Assembly (NCBI GenBank): GCA_023954715.1 | Contig: JAGSHD010000002.1 | Location: forward strand, 367,532-431,531 | DNA: 64,000 nucleotides | Reading direction: 5' to 3' | Source of the DNA: Candidatus Cloacimonadota bacterium | Lineage (GTDB): Bacteria; Muiribacteriota; UBA6191 | Shown here: one piece after another, positions 29,101 to 36,143 of the stretch | Layout: each line of letters begins with the position of its first letter | How positions within the stretch are numbered: position 1 is the first letter of the stretch | Made by a program: the position numbers and the translations under genes | Notes under the pieces: generated by a model | Told to the model about the DNA's origin: nothing | Seen by the model: only the letters and a program-made list of their open reading frames with translations | Databases searched by the model: none

Positions 29101-29126
29101 AAAAAACTCACTATGAAAAACTTCAC
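23184..29126 (-). CDS. Giant alpha-2-macroglobulin-like exported protein
   Basis: The protein is about 1980 residues. I start it at GTG (29126), five bases after GGGAG, giving the signal peptide MKFFIVSFLIMVQVNFGYSS; an upstream in-frame TTG has no ribosome site. The first 400 residues are helical and TPR-like. A carboxypeptidase-regulatory-like beta domain (GLVLDSRDGKPLKNIDLEVY) precedes the MG2 domain with YTDRAIYRPGQLIKFKG (about 575). The A2M core is marked by TAPDSLTKWKLMAMAHSK (about 1245) and followed by an alpha-toroid-like helical region. I find no CxEQ thioester motif, so covalent trapping of proteases is not expected. Bacterial relatives of this length occur without the pbpC neighbour, as here. 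Periplasmic or surface defence is a family-based inference. Confidence 0.88.
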   Translation of the reverse strand: MKFFIVSFLIMVQVNFGYSSHLNELYSRVQQAESKKLPKTAMKHLEELKEEALKEGESGLYIRALCKHILNKALILGKNPKDRVIILQKEITDAEDIYRPVLKSILAIWFWHYHDQNSYKFSGRTATKGLDEEDFTKWDSNKLFVQVRKLFEDSLVDSASLKTVSIHKYKGLIDYGSTNYIQTMYEFLLVETLKFYKVAYETGVKSEDAYEFESNSDAFGSLSSFLNYKANTTDHESLTLKSINLYQELLRHFQQTNNISAMIDFEIQRLNYVRSKCVGEKIDEVFENRLLEISKNYTDYSEVTLAFYELAKLTYDKKDYVTAMKFVSQGLNLFPESTGGHKLYNLKQQILAKEFRLNIDSTVDQFNRNFQVQYRNIDRLHFRIVEDQWKPYIEKEWGGLPDYIDDKDVKRLLQKPAVKEWSVDLDPGSEYLEQDVELAFAELDYGYYRILVSMDSGFANQENNKVLYAAFWYTDTTLMIKSGATSIDGLVLDSRDGKPLKNIDLEVYRRGNRGHYRYDRSLQTNEKGHFELTNPNSSYYIYAKSKQTGNVIFHNNVRKGYKNRRHRSQSISFYTDRAIYRPGQLIKFKGICLQRDPNLDTYETYTCSNVKVSFKDANYQTIITKSFDANEFGSFSGEFTAPKSGLMGAMRIQSSSPGGSKSIRVEEYKRPKFEITLNKPSEQMKLDSVVTMKGSAKTFSGVPLNNAKVKYRVYRTVNYPYWWRYARVNSGSTQMSHGKVLSDENGDFKIDFYAKPDLSVARDSDPSFTYRVEIDVLDDSGESHTKSESIRIGYLALEARLQLGDWLPAEDKIKMSISTTTLDQKGVSNQGKVYIYSLKQPDKVHRKPSRPNTRHLKKDESSKDLSDYNNFELDQIVLTLDFSTTDGQQSLDFRLSPGVYRAVLKTKDVFGGEVTAKESFLVFSQSANSFAAKVPAFYKLKSTTLKVGENLEGVFASGYDNASIYVAIYHKQERLSSYFSYDSNKHKISFPVTDQLKQGFSVHVIFVHENQIYHHENYINVTREEKKLDLSFHTFKSKIRPGAQETFSIKIKGLEPSDTGAYELLASMYDASLDAFTPHGYSDFSNMFYKDQMERAYSLNLYTKQFNTWINRISRSHKSVTHTYPSYPWEIKSSFSYLFPRILHRKMSRSFDSFGGAMHEKSSVMGLNMEVASAMPAPSGKMAKKSMSRKTTGAAVESIGEQARQEAPQDQDAPKMRTNLNETAFFYPHLISDDQGIVEFQFTAPDSLTKWKLMAMAHSKLMASGVSTQTLVTQKELMVEPNQPRFFRQGDQLEFRSKISNLSESDLGGDFSLRFFNALNDEEVTSSFVKESRVAFKLNAKQSKSFSHFLNIPDVTYPVIYRVVASTDKFSDGQEGMIPVLSSKILVRESKDLNIRGIQTKKVNFDKLLKSDDSSTLSHEKLVLQIASNPAWYAIQALPVLSKYPHESTDQVFHRYYANSLGRKIVNSDPKIERIFEQWKNTDALKSNLQKSQDLNSVNLDETPWVREAKSEEESKKRIALFFDKNTMDHELNDAMDTLRKRQGPNGLWPWFPGAKESEFISLGIVTGLARLDKMGVKVPRSVAIKALDALDAWIYEIYRDIVRLGNLKENNLSHLISSYLYGRSFYLSEKSIDAKYQPAIDYYLDQAQEYWPKLDSRMSEGQLALGTYRFNRPKVSEEILASLRERALHSDEMGMYFGDLDASYYWYRAPIESQTIMIELFSELGHNPQEVEDLKVWLLKQKQTQDWTTNRATADAVYALLLEGDDLLASDEIVQVKLGDEWVKPKTVEAGTGFYEVRFEPSSIDASLGAIEMVKSDKGVAWGGLHWQYFEEISKITPHGGPLSIQKNLFVEKMGKKGKFIVPIEKEDIKLGDTLVVRIQISSDRDLEFVHLKDMRASGTEPVDVLSTYKYQDGLGYYQSTKDLASHFYFDYLYKGTYVFEYRLKVYNNGQYESGMAEIECLYAPEFRAHSKSYKISTN

Positions 29127-29902
29127 ACAAACTCCCAACTCTTAACCTTAAAATGATTTGCAATTTGCATGCTTTCTAATCAAGTATTGATCTAAAATCA
29201 ACTAAAAAGAAAGCATCTTTTATGATTTTATTTTAGACATTAATATAGGAATTTAACAGGGAAAATTTGCACTATTTAATTTTTAGAGGAATTATTGATT
29301 TAAACAGCCATAAAATTAATAGGATTCAATTTAGCTTTGGAGTCATATTGAAACGATTTAAAAAATAGTATTCAGAGCAAATCTTAGAAGATTGTTTTAA
29401 GCTTATAGCTACAATTAAATTGTAATTCTGCAAAAAACAAAAATAAATTAGACAACATGAAAAGAAAATTGGCTTATGAATTCAAAATACATTCTAGTTA
29501 TGTTATTCAAGCATTCTATTTTTTAATGAGCAAAAAGAAAAAACAAAAGTTCAACGAACCAATGTAGCTCTTGCCATGTGTCTAATTTAATCTACATATA
29601 GCAATATTTATGCCAAATTGAAGTGTTGCCCGTATTCCCTTTTATAGTCATATATAGATACTAAATCCTATAGCTTGTGAAGTTTTTCACCTCTTGGCGT
29701 GATAAATTTCACTACTTATTATGCTTGTCAAGATTTTAGCTCATGTACCTTCAGATTAAAAAACCCCTATACATTAAACCATTTATTCTACAAACCTAAC
29801 CAATCTAATAATTACATAACTTTACAGTATTAGAGATAAGTAAAGTGAAATTAAATGGCTCACAGACTTCATTTACAGCCCTAAATAGTGTATCTTTGTT
29901 TC
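29127..29902. other. 776-bp intergenic region, no gene seen
   Basis: The longest empty stretch of the window separates the divergent giant protein and thiol-dioxygenase genes. It is very AT-rich; no ORF with a ribosome site, tRNA-like fold, terminator or clear repeat was found. It must hold the promoters of both neighbours, but none matches consensus well enough to report. Confidence 0.5.
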
Positions 29903-30454
29903 ATGAAAAAAATATTAAAAATTACCGAAAACTGGCTTCAAGAAGATAACGATACCCACCTAGAACTCCTCAAGGAGCATTTAGATCAATCCACGGCGGA
30001 TAGCCTTGATTTAACTAATAAAATCCTAGCGATGAATAAAAAAATTAGCTGGGATAAGGTCTCCTTATACGAATGTGAAGACTTTCACGTTAGTATGTTG
30101 ATGATTCCAAAAGGTAAAAAAATACCACTACATACTCACCCAGGTATGCATGTTATATCCAAATGCGTATGGGGTCACTTTTTAATCTCTTGTTATGACT
30201 GGTGCGAAGAGTTTCCTTTTAGCGGTATTGCTAAACAAACTGCCAATGAGATTGTAAATGCCGCAACTCCAGCTTGTGTTTTAGAGCCAAAAAAGGATAA
30301 CATTCATCAGATTATCGCTTTAGAGGACTGCGCTTTTATAAATATCGAAACTCCACCCTATGATGATGAGTATCGAAAGATTTCTTACTTGAAAGTTGCT
30401 GAAGAGCTATCATACAAAGGGCAACCATTAGTTAAATTAGAAGTAACAAACTAA
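29903..30454 (+). CDS. Thiol dioxygenase of the PCO/ADO (plant cysteine oxidase-like) family
   Basis: The 183-residue protein is a single cupin. IPLHTHPGMHVISKCVWGHF carries the His-x-His iron ligands and the PGM motif of the PCO/ADO family, and NIHQIIALEDCAFINIETPP supplies the third His and the family's terminal strand. These enzymes add O2 to the thiol of cysteamine or of N-terminal Cys residues, forming sulfinates. The predicted size is close to plant and animal members without their extensions. I start at ATG 29903 (MKKILKITENW) rather than at GTG 29888; neither has a good ribosome site. The gene is alone; the bacterial substrate is unknown. Confidence 0.8.
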   Translation: MKKILKITENWLQEDNDTHLELLKEHLDQSTADSLDLTNKILAMNKKISWDKVSLYECEDFHVSMLMIPKGKKIPLHTHPGMHVISKCVWGHFLISCYDWCEEFPFSGIAKQTANEIVNAATPACVLEPKKDNIHQIIALEDCAFINIETPPYDDEYRKISYLKVAEELSYKGQPLVKLEVTN

Positions 30455-30499
30455 GCAACAATAGATCGACCTTTATAGTCGTGTTTGTTTCTGAACCTT

Positions 30500-30529
30500 T
30501 TTACAAAAATTTCACTTTTCATGTATAAT
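30500..30529 (+). promoter_or_regulatory. Sigma70-like promoter of the small membrane-protein gene
   Basis: TTTACA (30500-30505) and TATAAT (30524-30529) are 18 bp apart, placing the transcript start near 30536, about 115 bases before the ATG. Confidence 0.65.
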
Positions 30530-30537
30530 TATCTCAA

Positions 30538-30616
30538 CAAGTCTACTCATTGATTGATTTAGATAGACTTGCTATTTGGTGGTTCTGGCAAAGTTTGCCC
30601 TTGTAAATCATTTACA
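30538..30616 (+). promoter_or_regulatory. Structured 5' leader with three hairpins
   Basis: Three perfect inverted repeats follow the promoter in series: CAAGTCTA/TAGACTTG (30538-30571), GGCAAA-G-TTTGCC (30587-30599) and TGTAAAT-C-ATTTACA (30602-30616). The ribosome site AAGGAG lies 25 bases later. They may form a regulatory RNA or protein-binding leader; no known riboswitch class was recognised. Confidence 0.45.
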
Positions 30617-30651
30617 TGTATCACTTTTTGTTATGAACTAAGGAGTATTTT

Positions 30652-31020
30652 ATGTTGGTTTCATTTATCGTAAATTTATTAGTATCTGCTGGTGTTTTAT
30701 CTATATTACCTATGGCTCGATACAAAGATTTTAGCTCATGCTTTATTGTGAGTTTGGCTGCTGCTATTATAGGCACTCTTCTTTCATCCGTACACATCAT
30801 CGTTACAATATTAATTTCTCCATTTTTATTGATTCCATTTTTTGGACCATTACTAGTTGGAGTTCCTGCACTGATTCTTACTTCTTTTTTAGTCAATGCA
30901 GTAGCATTATATATAGCAGATCAAATGATTGAAGATTTCGAAATCGATGGTTTTGTAAATACAGCAATCGCTTCTTTATGTGTAAGCCTTGCTATAGGAT
31001 TAGTAAACTTTATATTCTAA
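30652..31020 (+). CDS. Small four-helix membrane protein, phage-holin-4-like family
   Basis: This 122-residue protein is almost entirely hydrophobic, with four predicted membrane helices (about 2-20, 27-48, 52-85 split by Pro/Gly, and 98-120). The pattern PFLLIPFFGPLLVGVPALIL and closing FEIDGFVNTAIASL resembles the holin superfamily IV (YvlD-like) membrane proteins found in many bacterial chromosomes, unrelated to lysis. The ribosome site AAGGAG is excellent. It has its own promoter, a structured leader and a terminator, so it is a tightly controlled single-gene unit. Function unknown. Confidence 0.7.
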   Translation: MLVSFIVNLLVSAGVLSILPMARYKDFSSCFIVSLAAAIIGTLLSSVHIIVTILISPFLLIPFFGPLLVGVPALILTSFLVNAVALYIADQMIEDFEIDGFVNTAIASLCVSLAIGLVNFIF

Positions 31021-31040
31021 TTTGAAAACCATATTCTTAT

Positions 31041-31078
31041 AAAAACCCTTCATATATTTGAGGGGTTTTTTGTTTTTT
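31041..31078 (+). terminator. Rho-independent terminator
   Basis: AAAACCCTTCA pairs with TGAGGGGTTTT and is followed by TTTGTTTTTT, 20 bp after the small membrane-protein gene. Confidence 0.8.
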
Positions 31079-31448
31079 GGCGAACTTGATTAACAACCCG
31101 ATTTTTTATTAATGTTATTATTAGAAATCCAACATTAATATCAAAATTTGATGCGTTAAATTAATCTCTACATTCATTACTCACCCATAAAATACCCATA
31201 AATATATCCATAAATGTCCATATAATATCAAAATGGGGAGTTTTGTTAACTCACAGCTTGTCTTTTAAAAGGCTTGCTTCATTGAGCTGTTTGCTCTTTA
31301 ACTCTGACAAAGACTTCAGTCAGTTTCGGTAGGCAAAGACATAAAATTATTTTATGTTACCTAAAATCACTCCGTGATTTTTCCCTCGCTGACTTGTTCA
31401 TAACAAGTTATGTACAGACTTTTAGATATAAACTTGTAAAGCTTAATC
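31079..31448. other. 370-bp intergenic region with short repeats and hairpins
   Basis: It contains four near-copies of CCATAAA at 10-12 bp spacing (31184-31226), the near-perfect palindrome ACATAAAAT-T-ATTTTATGT (about 31338-31356), a hairpin AAAATCAC/GTGATTTT followed by T residues (about 31361-31382), and ACTTGT/ACAAGT (about 31391-31407). No ORF is seen. It lies downstream of the decayed toxin-immunity pair and may carry its terminator or be leftover foreign DNA. Confidence 0.4.
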
Positions 31449-31768
31449 TCAATAAAGTTCTACACCATCAACCATACCGTCAACTTCGATTAATCCAATA
31501 TTTAACAAATCACTATACAAACCCACATCACTTAAGTTGAAATCAAGATTTGAACTATCAAGTTCTTTTTTTAATTCTATCAAGTCCTTATTTAAAAGTT
31601 GGATACCTTTTAGTATGACCTTATTTGGTCTATAAACAGAAATTTGGATGACTTCACCGAGGTCACTCAAAATAACGTGGAAGTCGTTATTATCAAATGC
31701 CACTGTATAATTCTTAGATTCTTTAGTTCGTTTGGGCCTATATTATTTCTGCTATTAATTTCCCACAT
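31449..31768 (-). pseudogene. Frameshifted immunity-protein gene of a polymorphic toxin cassette
   Basis: The ATG at 31768 has a perfect ribosome site (AGGAG, five bases away) that overlaps the toxin stop codon, and begins MWEINSRNNIGPNELKN. This frame ends after 33 codons. The long downstream frame encodes YTVAFDNNDFHVILSDLGEV and continues to SDVGLYSDLLNIGLIEVDG, ending GVELY; this style is common in immunity proteins. It has no start of its own except a GTG without ribosome site, and can be joined to the first frame by restoring one base near 31718. I therefore call it a single broken gene of about 105 codons. If sequencing error is excluded, immunity is lost. Confidence 0.6.
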
Positions 31769-31776
31769 TAGTGCTC

Positions 31777-32190
31777 CTATGGTAACTCATCAATTGCTTC
31801 TAGGATTGCATCATCGTATTTTCCAGGCCATTTTCCAGTAACGTCATCAACATCCATTAAAAATGCCTCTTCAAATTTGTTGTCTTCAATCAATTGCTTT
31901 TGTTTCTCTCTGTACTTAGCTTGCTCTGAACCTACACCACCACTATGACTTGCTGTTTTACGATGATCCCGGGGATCCATTTGTATTGCATGACCATCAT
32001 TTTCAGGCCAGTTACTAGCTTGTTTCGAGGGCATGTGGTGAGAATCAAGTCCATCGTTTCTAGGAAGCTTTGTATCTTTATGTTTTCCGTCTCTAAACTG
32101 CTTCTTCGCACTATTACCGCCAAGTGGACAATTAGTAGCATTATGACTAAGAACATTAAGTTGAGATACAAAACAGCTATAAAGACAATC
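31777..32190 (-). pseudogene. Truncated C-terminal domain of a polymorphic toxin
   Basis: The frame is open for 137 codons from a TAG at 32193-32191 to the stop at 31777 and has no proper start except an internal ATG at 32034. It contains GLDSHHMPSKQASNWPENDG and AIQMDPRDHRKTASHSGGVG, then SEQAKYREKQKQLIEDNKF and VDDVTGKWPGKYDDAILEAI. DSHHMPSK plus MDPRDHRKT is the motif pair of a His-rich nuclease-like toxin tail found at the ends of Rhs, CDI and similar proteins. The delivery part is missing: the fragment begins 11 bp after the icmF stop. The immunity remnant follows 9 bp downstream, the usual order for such pairs. Confidence 0.62.
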
Positions 32191-32200
32191 CTATACTGAT

Positions 32201-35200
32201 CTACATAGAGCGCCGATACTCTCCTCCAACTTGATACAAGGCATGAGTGATTTCACCTAAGGAGCAAACTTTGACTGTTTCCATTAATTCTTCAAAGATA
32301 TTTTCTCCGCTGAGAGCGACCTCTTTTAGCTTTTGTAGTGCTTGCTCTGATTTTTGCTCATGGACACCATGAAACTCTTTTAGACGATTGATTTGATCAT
32401 CTTTTTCATCATAACTTGCACGTATCACAGCTATATCTGCTAATTGCTCTTTTTCTTTTGGCAGGTAAGTATTTACACCAATGATTGGTAACTCTCCAGA
32501 AGACTTTCGAGACTCATACAACATAGACTCTTCTTGAATCTTTGCTCTTTGGTACTGAGTTTCCATTGCGCCTAATACACCACCTCTTCTTGAGATTCGC
32601 TCAAACTCTAAAAGAATTGCTTCTTCAACTAAATCAGTTAGCTCATTGATGATAAATGATCCTTGTAAGGAGTTTTCATTTTGCGCCAAACCTAACTCTT
32701 TAGTGATGATCAATTGAATGGCCATAGCTCGTCTTACGGACTCTTCTGTAGGAGTTGTTATAGCTTCATCATAGGCGTTGGTATGTAGGGAGTTACAATT
32801 ATCATAGATGGCCATTAACGCTTGAAGCGTGGTTCGGATATCATTAAACTGAATCTCTTGAGCGTGCAAAGATCGACCAGAGGTTTGAATATGATATTTT
32901 AGTTTTTGAGATCTTGGGTTGGCTCCATATTTATCTCGCATGGCTACAGCCCAAATTCGACGAGCAACTCTACCGATAACACTGTATTCAGGGTCCATTC
33001 CGTTGGAAAAGAAAAAACTTAGATTTGGTGCAAACTCATCAATATCTAAATCTCGAGCTAAATATGCCTCTACTAAAGTAAAACCATTAGCCATAGTAAA
33101 TGCAACCTGAGAAATTGGGTTTGCTCCAGCCTCAGCGATATGGTAACCAGAAATACTTACAGAATAAAAGTTTTTAACCAGTTTTTTAGTAAAATACTCT
33201 TGCACATCGCCCATCATTTTTAAAGCAAAGTTAACAGAAAAAATACAAGTATTTTGAGCCTGATCTTCTTTTAAAATATCTGCTTGAACCGTCCCTCGAA
33301 CTTGCTGTAAGACCTCGTCTCTCAGCTCAATATACTCTTTGCTATCATAAGTGATATTTCGTTTTTTCATTTGCTGAGAAACAGCTGTATTTAAAAACAT
33401 AGCCAAAATAATTGGAGCAGGGCCATTGATCGTCATTGATACAGATGTACTTGGCTCGATTAGCTCAAACCCTTCAAACAAATCAGCCATATCTTGCATA
33501 CTACAGATACTCACACCCGATTCACCGATTTTACCGTATATGTCTGGACGAGTCTGAGGGTCTTCTCCATACAAAGTAACCGAGTCAAAGGCAGTAGAGA
33601 TTCGTTTAGAACTTTCTCCATCACACAAATAATGAAATCTCTTGTTAGTACGTTTAGGCCCACCTTCACCAGCAAATTGACGCTTAGGATCTTCGTCTTT
33701 TCTTTTGAAAGGAAAAACACCCGCTGTAAAAGGAAAATGTCCTGGTAGGTTTTCTTTGTTCATGAAAGTATATTGATCTCCCCAATCGGAGTAGTTAGGT
33801 AAAGCAACTTTAGGTGTTTTTGTACCTGATAAACTGATGGTGTTTAGATCAACAAATAACTCACGGTTTCGTACTTTATAAGATAACTTGTCTGCCTTAT
33901 AATCTTTTTGATAGGAGTCATACTTAGCCAACACATCAAAACAAGTGGAGTCAATTTTAGATTTACTATGATCTAAGTCAGCTTGCAGAGCCTCAATAGA
34001 GTGCTTTTGTACAACTGCACTCAATTGATAAATATATCTCAAACTATCTGCTTCTTTTTGAGTTTTTGAGTGATAGTTTCTAACACAAGCTGCAATCTCT
34101 CCTAGATAACCAATTCTGTGAGCTGGAATAATCGTAGTTGAATATTTTGATAATAATTTTTCTGTTTCTACTTTTTTCAAGTCCACTAAAAATGACTTGT
34201 TTACAAAAAAGCTATAGATGGCTTCAAAGAGGTTACTTACTCCTTCATTATTAAACTGAGAGGCTGTAGTCCCAAATATTGGCAAATCATCAGCATCATA
34301 AGCGAGGTCGTGATTTCGTACATATTGCTTTTTAACATCTCGTAAAGCATCTTCGCCGCCAAGTTTTTCTAACTTGTTAATGGCAATAATATCTGCTTCA
34401 TCCAACATACCAATTTTTTCTAATTGAGATTGAGCTCCAAACTCTGGTGTCATAACGTAAAGTGAACAATCACAAAAGTCTAAAATAGAAGTATCCCCTT
34501 GTCCAATTCCACTTGTTTCAATGATTATTAAATCAAAGTCAGCATTTTTTAAAACCAATAATGTGTCTTCAATACTATTTGACAGAGCATTTTTAGAATC
34601 TCTACTAGCCATGGATCTCATGAATATATTATCCGGATTTAAGCTATTCATCCGGATTCGATCACCTAATAAAGCCCCGCCTGTTTTTTTACGAGTTGGA
34701 TCAATACAGACAATGGCAATTTTTATCTCAGGAAGAGAGTTTAAAAAACGAATCAAAAGCTCATCTGTTAAAGAGCTTTTACCAGCTCCCCCTGTACCTG
34801 TTATTCCTAAAACCGGAATACTAGCATTTTGACTTTCACGTAAACTCTTTCGGAGGCCTTCTTTTTCATCCCCTTCTGAGTTTTCTATATCTGTAATTTT
34901 ACTGGCGATTTTATAGCTTTGATCAAAAGAAAGAGTCTCATTGTCTCTTTGGGGTAATTGATAGTCTGACTTTTTTAACACATCAGATATGATTCCCTCT
35001 AAACCTAGAGTTTGCCCATCCTCTGGAGTATAAATTTTTTCAATTCCGCTATTATGAAGCTCAGTTACTTCACTTGGTAAGATGACTCCACCACCGCCTC
35101 CAAAGATTTTTATATGTTTAGCATTATTTTCATCTAAGATTGTTCGGATATATTTGAAATACTCCATGTGACCACCTTGATAGGAGGACAAACAAATAGA

Positions 35201-35404
35201 GTGAGCATCTTCTTGGATAGCAGCATCGGCAACTTTTTGAGCAGTGATATTATGCCCTAGATGAATAATCTCTGCTCCACCTTTTTGTAGAAGTCTTCGC
35301 ATGATGTTAATTGCCGCATCGTGCCCATCAAAAAGACTGGCAGCAGTTACAATTCTTACATGCTCTTTTGGGTGATATAAATCATCAATTCCTACTGTTT
35401 TCAT
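32201..35404 (-). CDS. icmF: Fused isobutyryl-CoA mutase IcmF
   Basis: IcmF interconverts isobutyryl-CoA and n-butyryl-CoA using adenosylcobalamin, with its G-protein chaperone built in. The 1067 residues are in the expected order: an N-terminal B12-binding domain with LFDGHDAAINIMRR, where His supplies the lower cobalt ligand (about 1-145); the MeaI-type GTPase with GITGTGGAGKSSL (about 200-210) and AINKLEKLGG; a linker; and the C-terminal mutase TIM barrel with FTAGVFPFKR, SGYHIAEAGANPISQ and GRVARRIWAVAM. Fusion of all three parts separates it from methylmalonyl-CoA mutase. GGAGG precedes the ATG. It appears monocistronic; its 3' end abuts the decayed toxin. Some IcmF also act on pivalyl- or isovaleryl-CoA. 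Confidence 0.95.
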   Translation of the reverse strand: MKTVGIDDLYHPKEHVRIVTAASLFDGHDAAINIMRRLLQKGGAEIIHLGHNITAQKVADAAIQEDAHSICLSSYQGGHMEYFKYIRTILDENNAKHIKIFGGGGGVILPSEVTELHNSGIEKIYTPEDGQTLGLEGIISDVLKKSDYQLPQRDNETLSFDQSYKIASKITDIENSEGDEKEGLRKSLRESQNASIPVLGITGTGGAGKSSLTDELLIRFLNSLPEIKIAIVCIDPTRKKTGGALLGDRIRMNSLNPDNIFMRSMASRDSKNALSNSIEDTLLVLKNADFDLIIIETSGIGQGDTSILDFCDCSLYVMTPEFGAQSQLEKIGMLDEADIIAINKLEKLGGEDALRDVKKQYVRNHDLAYDADDLPIFGTTASQFNNEGVSNLFEAIYSFFVNKSFLVDLKKVETEKLLSKYSTTIIPAHRIGYLGEIAACVRNYHSKTQKEADSLRYIYQLSAVVQKHSIEALQADLDHSKSKIDSTCFDVLAKYDSYQKDYKADKLSYKVRNRELFVDLNTISLSGTKTPKVALPNYSDWGDQYTFMNKENLPGHFPFTAGVFPFKRKDEDPKRQFAGEGGPKRTNKRFHYLCDGESSKRISTAFDSVTLYGEDPQTRPDIYGKIGESGVSICSMQDMADLFEGFELIEPSTSVSMTINGPAPIILAMFLNTAVSQQMKKRNITYDSKEYIELRDEVLQQVRGTVQADILKEDQAQNTCIFSVNFALKMMGDVQEYFTKKLVKNFYSVSISGYHIAEAGANPISQVAFTMANGFTLVEAYLARDLDIDEFAPNLSFFFSNGMDPEYSVIGRVARRIWAVAMRDKYGANPRSQKLKYHIQTSGRSLHAQEIQFNDIRTTLQALMAIYDNCNSLHTNAYDEAITTPTEESVRRAMAIQLIITKELGLAQNENSLQGSFIINELTDLVEEAILLEFERISRRGGVLGAMETQYQRAKIQEESMLYESRKSSGELPIIGVNTYLPKEKEQLADIAVIRASYDEKDDQINRLKEFHGVHEQKSEQALQKLKEVALSGENIFEELMETVKVCSLGEITHALYQVGGEYRRSM

Positions 35405-35765
35405 GTAATTCCTCCAAGAAAAATAAAGCTAAGCTAAAATATCATCTATGCTCATAAGTCATAGACATTAATATCTACTCAATAAAACCTAAGTTCAACA
35501 AATTTACAGCATAGTAATATTTAAGTATAGCTACACGCTCTTTTTGACACTTGATTTTAATATATCTCAGGTGACTCTACTCGTATTCATAAAAAGCCCA
35601 TTAATACAGAGTGTTATTCGTATTTGCTAATTATCTAAGATAAAAGAAACCTACTTAAACAATAATTCAATTGAATTTTATCACTTGTCCCCTTGCTAAA
35701 CCCATAAAGAGAAACATATAATTGATAAGCTATGGTTCTACTTTACAAATATTTTAAGGTTTCTA
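35405..35765. other. 361-bp divergent intergenic region
   Basis: It separates icmF from the CheY-CheC-kinase operon. Apart from the ribosome sites and the plus-strand promoter at 35693-35722, no ORF, repeat or RNA gene was detected. Confidence 0.5.
35693..35722 (+). promoter_or_regulatory. Sigma70-like promoter of the signalling operon
   Basis: TTGCTA (35693-35698) and TATAAT (35717-35722) are 18 bp apart, 44 bp ahead of the CheY-like start codon. The -10 is perfect, the -35 moderate. Confidence 0.5.
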
Positions 35766-36143
35766 ATGTGTAATACCCAATCCACTATTCTTGTTGTTGA
35801 CGACTCTACTCTTAGCCGTAAAAAGGTCTGCCTAGGACTCCAAGACAGCTATAATATTATTCAAGCAAAAAACGGAAAAGAAGCTTTAGAGCTGATACCA
35901 AAACACAAGCCACAATTTGTATTTTGTGATTTGTTGATGCCAGAAATGGATGGGTTTGAATTTCTAAGCCATGTCTCAAAACAATTTCCTCATATTCCCT
36001 GTACGATTATCACAGCTGATATTCAAAAAGAAACCCACGATGAATGCAAAAGGTTAGGAGCTGTCAGCATATTAAAAAAACCTGCTAAAAAAGAAAAGCT
36101 ATTGGAAGCTATCGATTTAATGACAAAAGCGTATAGCAAATGA
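35766..36143 (+). CDS. CheY-like single-domain response regulator
   Basis: All 125 residues form one receiver domain: acidic pocket VVDDST near the start, phosphoacceptor Asp in FVFCDLLMPEMDGFEF, conserved Thr in TIITADI and Lys in LKKPAKKEKL. There is no output domain, so it should work by protein contact. It is the first gene of a three-gene operon with a CheC-type phosphatase (4-bp overlap) and a hybrid kinase. Those neighbours suggest a CheY whose phosphate is given by the kinase's HPt domain and removed by the CheC protein. AAGG lies six bases upstream of the ATG. Confidence 0.92.
   Translation: MCNTQSTILVVDDSTLSRKKVCLGLQDSYNIIQAKNGKEALELIPKHKPQFVFCDLLMPEMDGFEFLSHVSKQFPHIPCTIITADIQKETHDECKRLGAVSILKKPAKKEKLLEAIDLMTKAYSK

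Noticed and set aside
29127..29138. TTG start giving four extra residues on the alpha-2-macroglobulin-like protein
   Set aside because: The GTG at 29126 has a well-spaced GGGAG and yields a clean signal peptide; the TTG has no spacing to any ribosome site.
29139..29880. Hidden tRNA, small gene or element in the 0.75-kb empty region
   Set aside because: I looked on both strands and saw no cloverleaf, ribosome site or inverted repeat of note; reported as empty.
31703..31770. Programmed frameshift in the immunity-like gene
   Set aside because: No slippery heptamer or stimulatory fold is evident near the break, and the toxin is also truncated, so decay is the simpler explanation.
31932..32171. 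Separate 79-codon hydrophobic ORF over the toxin fragment
   Set aside because: It is a frame-shadow of the toxin remnant; the motif-bearing frame is the one that ends at 31777.
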